DNA of 10,138 bases from a bacterium (lineage in GTDB: Bacteria > UBP14 > UBA6098 > JAFGQG01): the NCBI GenBank assembly GCA_016930435.1, contig JAFGGQ010000082.1, forward strand, positions 1-10,138, in the 5' to 3' direction. The notes under the pieces were generated by a model. That model was given only the letters and a program-made list of their open reading frames with translations. It was not told where the DNA came from and did no database searches. Position 1 is the stretch's first letter; each line of letters starts with the position of its first letter. The position numbers and the translations under genes were made by a program. Below, piece after piece: positions 1 to 7,333 of this stretch.

Positions 1-163
1 AGTTATATATTTGATGAACATGTATTTATGAGTATTACGAATTGAACAAAAAAATGCAAATTTTATTCCGAAGTTTATATTCTAATAACCTGTTTTTCGA
101 TATTTCAGGCATTATAGCTAATTTCAACTGCATTAAACGGGATCATTGTTTCTATGCCAGCGC

Positions 164-310
164 GCTTCGATACACCCAGCAAGGCTGGCCACTCACCGTC
201 CGTAGTTCGCACCACCAAGGCGGCTGAGTAGAGGCGAAGCATCGTATCGAAGCCCCGCCCAAAATTTACTATTGCCGGACTCCGAGTAGCCAAAGGCGTA
301 TCGAAGAGCC
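164..310. repeat. Cluster of three palindromic intergenic repeats (REP-like)
   Basis: Three related units of about 36-40 bp share the core TTCGATAC, then a short internal palindrome, then C-[CT]-ACTC. Unit A (164-203) reads on the plus strand, with a perfect CCAGC-AAG-GCTGG hairpin at 176-188. Unit B (219-254) and unit C (274-310) read on the minus strand; C contains GCC-AAA-GGC at 289-297. A and B together make a large inverted repeat: GCTTCGATAC (164-173) pairs perfectly with GTATCGAAGC (244-253), and ACTCA (191-195) with TGAGT (225-229). The block is visibly more GC-rich than its surroundings. It sits downstream of the last minus-strand gene, where such elements are common. A short open frame across it is a by-product. 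Confidence 0.7.
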
Positions 311-592
311 ATTATAATTTGAAGATATCTTAAATCATTTTAAGAATAAAAAAAGCCTCTTTAGGGTAATGGTATCATTCATCCAGTTCTGTATGGTTGG
401 TATTCTTATGCCCTCGGCCTGGATACTCCGGTTAGTGCAAAATGCTTAGCTATCAACTCTGTGTGAGACCACTTAAGATAAAATTTCCTTTAAGACAATT
501 TGGGTAACTATAGTTAATAATTCATGAATTTAAGAGCGTTAATAATTTGGTATCGTTTATATTTTCCGGGATGATATCAATGTCACCGAACT
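311..592. other. Gene-free stretch between palindromic repeats and the 518-residue gene
   Basis: AT-rich, with no reading frame supported by a start, ribosome site or protein-like sequence. On the minus strand, CCTAAAGAGG then CTTTTTTT (about 346-364) could be a very weak terminator, but the stem is only 3 bp. Two adjacent perfect 12-bp palindromes lie at 505-516 and 519-530. Confidence 0.5.
505..530. repeat. Two adjacent 12-bp palindromes
   Basis: TAACTATAGTTA (505-516) and AATTCATGAATT (519-530) are each perfect and separated by 2 bp. They lie 60-90 bp past the stop of the 518-residue gene. They could be a transcription-end structure or a protein-binding site, but AT-rich palindromes also arise by chance. 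Confidence 0.3.
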
Positions 593-2149
593 TTATTTTA
601 GAAGCAACAAGGATTTTATGACAGTACTGGAACCAATATTAACCTTCACAAAATAAAGTCCAGAGGAACACTTTACCCCAAGGTTGGAATTTGCATCCCA
701 TTCTATTGTATATAAACCCGTGGAATGGTCTTTATTTATCAGTGTTCTAACCAGATTTCCATTTAAGCCGAAGATACTCATATTTACTGAGCCCGGATGC
801 GTCAGATAATACTCAATTTTAGCAGAAGCATTAAATGGATTAGGACAAAAATCACCCAATATGAAATCCTGAGGGAGGATTCTTTCAGACACCCCAGAGG
901 GACTATAGGAAAAGGATACAAGAAGGGAAGTCATACTTTCCGGGATGTTGACCAGGGTTTCAGCATCAGAAGGGACATAACCAGGGATATAAGGCGCCTG
1001 GAATCGCCACTCACCATCACAAATGCCAAATTCAAGGGCAGTTTCACCCGGAGCAAAATTCTCTTTTACAAAGTAACAATCGGGATAAAAGCCATCTCCT
1101 TCAGCAAGCAGATAAGCATCCCGTATTGAATCAGGGGAAACTCCAACCAGATTAATATTGCACCTGCAATGCTTGTAGTTACAATAAAGATCCATATTGA
1201 CTGTATCCCATGAAGCTAAGGATAGAGTATTAAAACCGGAAGGTTTCACCAGGCAGGCTTCTTCAGGGTTATAAGGTCGGGGTACAATCTCTCCATAATA
1301 AGATCCGGGAGTTAAGTTGCAATAATAAAAAGAGTTATAAAGAGGGGTCATAAGAGTAACCAGTGAGCTATCTTCTGCATCATAAAGCTTCATTCTATAC
1401 ATGTACCATTCAGAGGGAGAAGGATAGTCAGGATCCGCGGTCATCATACCGGAAATTGTCCCATATTCGGAAATCAAGTTAAAATGCAGATGAGAACCAA
1501 CCGGTTGGTCCCATTGATAATTTGTACCCTCTACAACATACCCAGAAGGAAGAGGGGTGATCTCGGTTCCAACACGTACCCGGTATGGACTGCTATCCCC
1601 CACAGCTACGCTCAAGGTAAAATTACCTGTTTCATCACATCGGTCCTTTGTAAATCCCATTTCATAATTAAAAGCGAACATATAGAATGTACTGGTCAAG
1701 GGACCTCCATTCATAGTAATATTGCCAGTAATTATGGTATCGGAAGGGTAGCAGGTAAGGTCTCTTCGAAGGGAATCACCGGAAACCAATGAAAAGCTAA
1801 AGTAGGGATCATCCCAATAAAGTTCGGTAAGGTAATCCGGGATAAGATCAGCGGTTGTAACGTCAAGCTTATAATTTCCCGGTTCTACTCCGGAAAATAT
1901 ATATGTACCACCGCTGCCCAGCACTTCTGTGCGAACCCCGCTTGACTGGTTGATCAGGTAAATATGTACTTCCCGGGTTATTGGAATACCGTCAATATCT
2001 TTGATGTAGCCATAAACTGAAGCCATTGTATGAGGGCTTTTAGGCATCAAACTCTTAGCGTCTGATTGTTTATAATACAATCCTATCAGAGAAAAGTCTG
2101 ATAAAACTATTATTACTGTTAAAATAATACAGTATAATTTCCTTTCCAT
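593..2149 (-). CDS. Secreted carboxypeptidase-regulatory-like protein with T9SS tail, paralogue of the 891-residue protein
   Basis: I prefer the ATG at 2147-2149, giving 518 residues, because a GGAG lies 5 nt upstream and it puts a basic MERK directly before the hydrophobic CIILTVIIVLS signal core. A longer frame from TTG at 2188 or ATG at 2182 would add 13 or 11 residues without a convincing ribosome site. After the signal peptide come three beta-sandwich units. The first (SVYGYIKD...SGVEPGNYKLDV) fits the carboxypeptidase-regulatory-like family best. Residues ~327-428 match the equivalent segment of the neighbour (PDSI, GICDGEW, AP-x-I-x-x-Y-x-P, SYSPSGVS). Residues ~429-518 are a T9SS type A domain (CPNPFNASAKIEYYL, SSGLYFVKV, SLLLLK end). 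No enzymatic motif is seen. It is separated from the upstream gene by a long AT-rich gap, so it may have its own promoter. The exported T9SS cargo call is firm; the role is unknown. Confidence 0.9.
   Translation of the reverse strand: MERKLYCIILTVIIVLSDFSLIGLYYKQSDAKSLMPKSPHTMASVYGYIKDIDGIPITREVHIYLINQSSGVRTEVLGSGGTYIFSGVEPGNYKLDVTTADLIPDYLTELYWDDPYFSFSLVSGDSLRRDLTCYPSDTIITGNITMNGGPLTSTFYMFAFNYEMGFTKDRCDETGNFTLSVAVGDSSPYRVRVGTEITPLPSGYVVEGTNYQWDQPVGSHLHFNLISEYGTISGMMTADPDYPSPSEWYMYRMKLYDAEDSSLVTLMTPLYNSFYYCNLTPGSYYGEIVPRPYNPEEACLVKPSGFNTLSLASWDTVNMDLYCNYKHCRCNINLVGVSPDSIRDAYLLAEGDGFYPDCYFVKENFAPGETALEFGICDGEWRFQAPYIPGYVPSDAETLVNIPESMTSLLVSFSYSPSGVSERILPQDFILGDFCPNPFNASAKIEYYLTHPGSVNMSIFGLNGNLVRTLINKDHSTGLYTIEWDANSNLGVKCSSGLYFVKVNIGSSTVIKSLLLLK
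596..865 (-). other. T9SS type A C-terminal sorting domain of the 518-residue protein
   Basis: Encodes the last 90 residues, exactly the same length as the neighbour's domain and alignable without large gaps: CPNPFNASAKIEYYL, PGSVNMSIFGLNGNLV, GLYTIEWDAN, CSSGLYFVKV and SLLLLK at the end. The two domains are clear relatives but diverged in sequence, so the duplication is not recent. Confidence 0.9.
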
Positions 2150-2154
2150 GATCA

Positions 2155-2158
2155 CTCC
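2155..2158 (-). promoter_or_regulatory. Ribosome-binding site that decides the start of the 518-residue gene
   Basis: GGAG within ATGGAGTGATC on the minus strand, 5 nt before the ATG at 2149. The alternative starts at 2188 (TTG) and 2182 (ATG) have no comparable purine-rich motif, so the shorter protein is preferred. Confidence 0.65.
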
Positions 2159-2188
2159 ATAAAGTCTAATTTTAAGGTTCATATGCAA

Positions 2189-2565
2189 TTTAGTTGCATG
2201 GTATTATTTGAAATTTACCATAACTGCCACTGGATGAATGGATGGTTGCCTCTCCTGTATTGTTGAGTGATGATTGTTCTTGTAAAATTTAGTGAGTTTA
2301 TCATTCATCATATTTCCATAACATCAACCTACATATTTATTATAGATTTCATTCAGTAATCATGATATCTATTTTTATTGATCAAGGTTTTTACAAGATT
2401 TTAGTGACGTTTTTCCATTCATCCAATCATCCATTTGTCTAATTTACTTGAAATAATATCCTTAGTACTTTATTTTTGCAACTAATTTGTACATGAACCA
2501 ATTTTAAGTATAGGGTAGATTATTGATTTTTGGGGTTCAAAAAGCTTGAATTCATTTAAATGTAG
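2189..2565. other. AT-rich intergenic region upstream of the 518-residue gene
   Basis: No credible gene on either strand. A perfect TATAAT box occurs on the minus strand at 2339-2344, about 190 nt before the ATG, but no good -35 hexamer sits 17 bp upstream. Promoters in Bacteroidetes-type bacteria differ from this consensus, so this is only a possibility. A weak TTCAA/TTGAA stem (2536-2550) lies just after the stop of the 891-residue gene. Taken together with its size, the gap suggests a separate transcript for the downstream gene. Confidence 0.4.
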
Positions 2566-5241
2566 TTATTTGATCAATAGCATTTTATCAATTTTCACTC
2601 TATTTAAATGTACCAGGCGAATAAGGTAAACACTTGATCCGCATTCCTGGTTTTTTTGGTCCTTTCCGTTCCATTTAATTGAATATGATCCCGGTTTCAA
2701 CTTTTGCTCTAAAAGGGTATTGACGAGCGCTCCCGAAAGATCAAATATCTGGATGGTAACCATGCCGGGGTTGTCAAGCGAATATTCAATAGTGGTGCTG
2801 GTATTGAAGGGATCAGGGTAATTTGCCCTCAAACTAAAACGAAAAGGTGTTTTTTGTTCAGCTGAAATCCCTGTAAAAGAATAGTGGAAATTGACCAGTA
2901 CACGGAAAGTCTCCTCCTCTATCAGGATGGTTGTTTCGGTTGGCTCAGGGGTATAGTGTCTGATATGGGGGGCATGTAAGGTCCAAACTGCATCACAGAT
3001 ACTAATGCCAAAATTTGTGGTTCCCGGAGGCAGGGTCTTTTCTATGATGTACCCATGTGGGAAGAGAGAATCTCCGGATCCCTTGAATACATACAAAGGA
3101 ATGCTATCTGGAGGGATCCCGCTTAATTCCACCAGCAAGCTACAGCTTCTCAGGTTAAATGTGAAATTATTATTGGTATTATGCGTATAAAATATTACTA
3201 GACTATCGATGTAAAAGGGTTTGAACATAAATTGTTCATTGGGTAGGGATTGGATCCTATACAGACCAGTGGGAACAGATGAGTAATATGAGCCATCAGA
3301 CCGGGTCATCACGGTATCGAAAATTGAAAGATCTGATAGGTCAATTGAGAGCAATTGAAAGATAGGTTGTTCGGAAATGTAATCTCCAAGATCACGGGTT
3401 ACAATCCCAGAAATGTAATATTCATAAGGAGTTATATGAAGAAAGATAGTATCTCCGGGGAAGGCATTCCACCTGGCTTCTCCCTCTGTAAAAAGACCTT
3501 CGGGAAGGGGAGTATCCTCTTCTGCCAAATAAACGTTATAAGGTTGTTCAAAGTCATCAGCTACCGGAAGATAGACCCAATTGGAGGAAGTACTGCAATG
3601 TCGGATCATAGTGCCCATGATAAAATGGGACGCTCTGAATTTATAACGTTGCGAGGGGTACCCACCGTCCTGATCAATCCAAAGAAAAATAGTATCGTTA
3701 GTCAAAAAGCAAGGGAAATCGAAATTAGTGCTATCCGCCAATCCCAGGTTAATTTCAAAAAATGGACTAAAGTAATTCGGGTAAAGATACGGAGGATCGT
3801 AATCGACCATATCATAAGAAGAGGAAAGTCGATATTTACCCGGTAGAAGAGAAAAATGATAATACCCACTGGAGGTAGTGTCGATAAAGCTGCTACCGGT
3901 ATAATAATTACCTAAATAGATAGTTAAATCGCCTGGCAGAATAGCGGAGTATTGATCCGTAATTCTTCCGGTCAGTGTAGCCAGGGCTTCCTCATAAGAA
4001 ACCATTCTAAAGAAAACAGTATCACCCGGGGCAGTTTTTTGTAATTGGGGATATACAATGTAGTCTTCTGGTGGAGGAAATGACCTTCCTGTTAGGGTAT
4101 CATAAAATACCCAGTAAGAATCAGCTAACTCGCTGTTCACCGGGAATCTTATCTCCCCGGTCAGAACATTGCTGATGACGCTGGCGTAGTAATTTCCGGC
4201 CTGCGCTTTAAAATAATAACCCCTGGAATAAAATGAATCCGGGATTTCCAAAAAACCATAAATGAGCTCATTAGGAGTAAATACAGTTATATCCCTATAC
4301 AGGGAATGGATTCCGTCAAACTCCAGAGTATCGTGGTAGAGAAAGGGGAAAAGTAAACCAGCATTGGTTTCTTCATCAAATTGCAGCAGATAAGGAGTGC
4401 TTTCCAATGCTCCATATAACCTTTCATATCCCATATAACTGCGATGCACATCTTCCCATTCTAAGTTACAAAGTTCTAATATTACGGGGTATTCTAAAGG
4501 TTCCCCATATTGATCTGCGACCAAAACTTCTATGGAGGCATCGGGTAAAGTCATAGGAATACTCATTCCATAGAGGCTGCTTTCCGGGAGCGTATATACA
4601 AAATCTCCGGGCGGGATCAGATAGTTTTTTTGATCTCTAACCTCAAAAGTAACTTCAAAGCCCCCATAAGGGATATTCATGGACCACTGCCCAAACGTAT
4701 CGGAGGTAGCCGACGAAAGGATCTGGGGTGCGATAATGAATACCTCAGCCAACAAAGGATTGGGAGGGGTTAATCCTTCAACACTTATAATCCCACTTAT
4801 GGTGATTGGGGGATCCGGATGGGACAAAATATCTATCCAATCGGAGGATTGGGAAAGATCCTGGTCGGTAACCGTTATCAGGATTCGCCCCGGAGCAATC
4901 CAGATCATAGGTATTTGAAAAAGTATCTGACCATCGGGTCCGGAAATGCTATCTATAAAGAATTCTTCGGAAAGGGTATCACCATCCAATACCAGGGTAT
5001 TTCCCAGGACATGGTCACCCTCGTTTAAAGTAAGAGAAGAGTCCCTGTCAGATATGAAATACAATAAACAGCTGCTACCAACAATACAATCCGCCTTAAC
5101 AGTAATAGCTGTACCCTGTGAACAATAAGTTAAGGAAGTATCGCCTTCGACGATGATCTGACAGTAGCTGGTAGGGCTGGCCCTGAAAGCAATAATAATA
5201 ACTAACAATATGGATATAAAAAAACTTTTCAGAATATTCAT
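2566..5241 (-). CDS. Large secreted multi-domain protein, carboxypeptidase-regulatory-like repeats plus T9SS tail
   Basis: This is an 891-residue exported protein. The ATG at 5239-5241 has AGAAAGG 6 nt upstream. Residues 1-28 are a signal peptide (KSFFISILLVIIIAF core). Beta-sandwich modules of the carboxypeptidase-regulatory/transthyretin-like type follow, recognisable by an ISGxIxxxG or LTGRITDQ entry strand, a GxYxFxxLPGxYRL turn and hydrophobic exit strands. They lie at about residues 145-235, 422-510 and 608-697. Residues 341-510 and 532-697 look like an internal duplication, each with a PGDTxF motif just before the module. Residues 699-801 are a module shared with the 518-residue neighbour, and 802-891 are a T9SS type A domain (NYPDPFNTSTTIEYSL, IFDLSGALVNTL, KMLLIK end). 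No catalytic motif is visible, so a structural, binding or adhesion role on the surface is inferred. It is probably the last gene of the unit that starts with the fibre gene. Confidence 0.9.
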   Translation of the reverse strand: MNILKSFFISILLVIIIAFRASPTSYCQIIVEGDTSLTYCSQGTAITVKADCIVGSSCLLYFISDRDSSLTLNEGDHVLGNTLVLDGDTLSEEFFIDSISGPDGQILFQIPMIWIAPGRILITVTDQDLSQSSDWIDILSHPDPPITISGIISVEGLTPPNPLLAEVFIIAPQILSSATSDTFGQWSMNIPYGGFEVTFEVRDQKNYLIPPGDFVYTLPESSLYGMSIPMTLPDASIEVLVADQYGEPLEYPVILELCNLEWEDVHRSYMGYERLYGALESTPYLLQFDEETNAGLLFPFLYHDTLEFDGIHSLYRDITVFTPNELIYGFLEIPDSFYSRGYYFKAQAGNYYASVISNVLTGEIRFPVNSELADSYWVFYDTLTGRSFPPPEDYIVYPQLQKTAPGDTVFFRMVSYEEALATLTGRITDQYSAILPGDLTIYLGNYYTGSSFIDTTSSGYYHFSLLPGKYRLSSSYDMVDYDPPYLYPNYFSPFFEINLGLADSTNFDFPCFLTNDTIFLWIDQDGGYPSQRYKFRASHFIMGTMIRHCSTSSNWVYLPVADDFEQPYNVYLAEEDTPLPEGLFTEGEARWNAFPGDTIFLHITPYEYYISGIVTRDLGDYISEQPIFQLLSIDLSDLSIFDTVMTRSDGSYYSSVPTGLYRIQSLPNEQFMFKPFYIDSLVIFYTHNTNNNFTFNLRSCSLLVELSGIPPDSIPLYVFKGSGDSLFPHGYIIEKTLPPGTTNFGISICDAVWTLHAPHIRHYTPEPTETTILIEEETFRVLVNFHYSFTGISAEQKTPFRFSLRANYPDPFNTSTTIEYSLDNPGMVTIQIFDLSGALVNTLLEQKLKPGSYSIKWNGKDQKNQECGSSVYLIRLVHLNRVKIDKMLLIK
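2569..2838 (-). other. T9SS type A C-terminal sorting domain of the 891-residue protein
   Basis: Encodes the last 90 residues. Landmarks in order: NYPDPFNTSTTIEYSL, PGMVTIQIFDLSGALV, GSYSIKWNGKD, CGSSVYLIRL and a KMLLIK end. This is the FlgD-Ig-like form of the sorting domain. The Asp in PDPFN, where Asn is usual, is a small departure. Confidence 0.9.
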
Positions 5242-5247
5242 TCATGA

Positions 5248-5254
5248 CCTTTCT
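5248..5254 (-). promoter_or_regulatory. Ribosome-binding site of the 891-residue gene
   Basis: AGAAAGG on the minus strand, 6 nt before the ATG at 5241; it agrees with a start immediately before the signal peptide. Confidence 0.65.
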
Positions 5255-5296
5255 GTTATGAATTCATGATACAATTTCCAATCTTTGATGTCAAGT

Positions 5297-7285
5297 TTAT
5301 TTTACGAGGATAAATTTTCCGGTTCTATGGCCAATAGATGAATTCACGCTATAAAAATAAACTCCTTGCGGTAGATAGTAAAGGTCTATCGGCTCTTCCC
5401 AGTTACCCGGTCTGAAGGTCTTGGTTTGGGAATATACCTGCTGTCCCATCAAATCATAAATGCGAATATCCAGATCGGCATCAACCGAAAGACCAAACTG
5501 AAAGTTCCCTTGTGCAGAATTTAGTTTAAAGGAAACTTCAAAGCCCTCGGGGTAGTTATTATTATCAGGAGTATCAATGGTTTTTCCCAGGCATTCTTCG
5601 ATATCAGAGTCGGTTTTAACTCTCATAGGATATAGTTGCATTCTGTCTCCACTAGAGCCCAAGGGTCGCAACCAGGCTCCAGTTGTAGCTCTTACCCATC
5701 CGGTAACTCTTAAATAGGTGTGGTAAGCAATATCATAATAAGTATTTCCATTCATATACATATATCTGATATAGCTCTGGTTATCACCATTGTCATAGTC
5801 ATAGAGGTATCCAGGATCAGACCTGCCTCCATAGGCATAACCCATGTAAAGATAACCCCCGGTTTGGCGAAAATAACCATTTCCATAACCATAGTTCCAG
5901 GGGGAAACCGTGCATCCGGAAGTAAACATATTCCTTTCCACATAAAGATTACCATTGGACATGTTGTATTGAGCGTAAGAAGCTCCCGACACCCAAAGCG
6001 CCCCATTATTGGAATCATAGCCAGTATAGATCGAGCCATTGGTATGACTTACGTAACCATGCACAATCAGGTCATCATCTATATAGCAAGTTCCCCCCCA
6101 CATATCGAAATATCCATTTACTGTAAAACAACTGCCGATATCTGGTGTGCCATGAGTCCCGGTACCGGTAGCAGTGTTGTAGTTATATAGTTCTATGCCA
6201 TCGGTTTCAAGCCGTATACGGCTGCTGGCACTACAGTGTAAAGAGTAGTCCCAATTTGCATCCCCTGAATTACCAATATATAACCATTTACTGTTGTAAA
6301 TTCTAAGATACCTTGAATCCAGTACTTCTACCTGTAATACTCGAGCAGTATTATAATAATAAACATAACAATCCCTGTAATATCCAGTATAGTTGGATAT
6401 TTGAACATAATCTCCTGTAGAAGGTTCATAGGTATACCAAGATCCATAGTAATATGCATTCCAATTGTAATAGTAGTACCAATAATTAGTAGAGTAACCA
6501 TCCCAATATTCATACCATCCACTAAAACTTGTAGTGGATTTTGCATTAACCTTTCTTGAATAGATTTGTTCGGGTGAAGCGCTTAAATATTCATCTGGGG
6601 GTTCTTCAAGATTATTTAAATAATCATACAACTCTTTTGCTTGAGGAGCCATAGTCCGATATACACTTTCAGACACTTGGGGAGGCCGAAAATAAAGCAT
6701 TTCATCATAATATTGGCGAATATAATCGCCGGTACTCTCAAATCCTTGTTCGATCATGAACTGATATTGCACTTTATAAACTTCAAGCACCCTATCCAAC
6801 GTGATTCCGGTTTTACATTTTCCGATCTGTTTTTCATGTAACCTGTCAAACGGTACTTTTTCCAAGGGTTCGTGATACAAACCAATATTGCAGGGTACAG
6901 GGATTAACGATGTTCTCCCCGGATAATCTTTGGTCCCTAACAATGCGGGGTTTTCCAATAGCCTTTCCAGCCAAATGATCTTTTCTTTTAGCTCCTTGAT
7001 GGTGAGATTAGGAGGCACGGTAAATTCCAGGGGCTCAATACTGGTATAAGGAATTGGATCATTTTCCTGATTCATACTCATCAGTTCAATTCGTTCCCTG
7101 GAATCATATACAGCTTCAGGAGGTATATCACCCTTTAAAACAGACTCTTTTAACTCATTCTCGGTGGCAATATTGTCCGTTGGCACGATTGTGGATTGAG
7201 AGAAAGAGCGCAGGGGAAAAACCAATAAAATAAAAGTTAAACACAATGAAGTGTGTTTTAAAAAGTACAGTTCTACTTTGCTCAT
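5297..7285 (-). CDS. Tyrosine-rich secreted protein with T9SS type A sorting domain
   Basis: This is a 662-residue exported protein with no family I can name. The ATG at 7283-7285 follows a GGAG with 8-nt spacing. Residues 1-30 are a signal peptide (hydrophobic LCLTFILLVFPL, likely cut after SFSQ). Residues ~31-250 are hydrophilic and partly helical (for example KELKEKIIWLERLL, DYIRQYYDEMLYF). Residues ~257-311 are extremely aromatic: 20 Tyr and 5 Trp among residues 257-310. Residues ~312-560 look like beta-strand repeats, with Gly-rich turns such as YNMSNGNLYVE and YFRQTGGYLYMG. Residues ~581-662 are a T9SS tail with IRIYDLMGQQV and a final GVYFYSVN...GKFILVK. Eight cysteines are scattered through the mature protein. 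It follows the fibre gene by 48 bp and precedes the 891-residue gene by 55 bp, so co-transcription is likely. A structural or adhesive surface role is inferred. The gene call and T9SS tail are strong; the function is unknown. Confidence 0.9.
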   Translation of the reverse strand: MSKVELYFLKHTSLCLTFILLVFPLRSFSQSTIVPTDNIATENELKESVLKGDIPPEAVYDSRERIELMSMNQENDPIPYTSIEPLEFTVPPNLTIKELKEKIIWLERLLENPALLGTKDYPGRTSLIPVPCNIGLYHEPLEKVPFDRLHEKQIGKCKTGITLDRVLEVYKVQYQFMIEQGFESTGDYIRQYYDEMLYFRPPQVSESVYRTMAPQAKELYDYLNNLEEPPDEYLSASPEQIYSRKVNAKSTTSFSGWYEYWDGYSTNYWYYYYNWNAYYYGSWYTYEPSTGDYVQISNYTGYYRDCYVYYYNTARVLQVEVLDSRYLRIYNSKWLYIGNSGDANWDYSLHCSASSRIRLETDGIELYNYNTATGTGTHGTPDIGSCFTVNGYFDMWGGTCYIDDDLIVHGYVSHTNGSIYTGYDSNNGALWVSGASYAQYNMSNGNLYVERNMFTSGCTVSPWNYGYGNGYFRQTGGYLYMGYAYGGRSDPGYLYDYDNGDNQSYIRYMYMNGNTYYDIAYHTYLRVTGWVRATTGAWLRPLGSSGDRMQLYPMRVKTDSDIEECLGKTIDTPDNNNYPEGFEVSFKLNSAQGNFQFGLSVDADLDIRIYDLMGQQVYSQTKTFRPGNWEEPIDLYYLPQGVYFYSVNSSIGHRTGKFILVK
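5300..5545 (-). other. T9SS type A C-terminal sorting domain of the Tyr-rich protein
   Basis: This segment encodes residues ~581-662. It has the alternating-strand pattern of the family: GNFQFGLSVDADLDIRIYD, LMGQQVYSQ, LPQGVYFYSV, then a short basic end GKFILVK. It lacks the PNPF start seen in the other two proteins, and is closer to the GLS-x-DADLDIRIYD variant. Established role of the family: recognition by the outer-membrane T9SS translocon, usually followed by cleavage and anchoring. Confidence 0.85.
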
Positions 7286-7293
7286 GATATATT

Positions 7294-7297
7294 CTCC
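7294..7297 (-). promoter_or_regulatory. Ribosome-binding site of the Tyr-rich gene
   Basis: GGAG on the minus strand, 8 nt before the ATG at 7285. It supports that start over any downstream methionine. Confidence 0.7.
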
Positions 7298-7333
7298 GGT
7301 CTTAAGTTTTTTTAAGTTAATTATATAATTGTC

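Noticed and set aside
42-293. Short open frames on both strands at the left end
   Set aside because: They run through the palindromic repeat cluster, have no ribosome-binding site, and their predicted peptides look like translated repeat DNA.
360-470. Possible remnant of a coding sequence (a frame reading GWYSYALGLDTP)
   Set aside because: Only about 30 codons between stops, with no start codon and no second piece nearby; not enough to call a pseudogene.
2232-2424. 10-bp inverted repeat GGATGAATGG / CCATTCATCC in the intergenic gap
   Set aside because: A 10-bp match separated by about 170 bp is expected by chance in AT-rich DNA of this length, and no further pairing extends it.
2536-2550. 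TTCAA/TTGAA hairpin as a terminator of the 891-residue gene
   Set aside because: The stem is 5 bp, AT-rich and without a following T-run on the minus strand.
3355-3846. 163-residue plus-strand frame inside the 891-residue gene
   Set aside because: It is opposite a well-supported T9SS gene, has no recognisable domain, and its composition is that of an antisense frame.
5720-6190. 156-residue plus-strand frame rich in Ile, Val and Ser
   Set aside because: It is the antisense of the Tyr-rich coding region: TAT/TAC-rich DNA reads as ATA/GTA codons on the other strand. No ribosome site or signal supports it.
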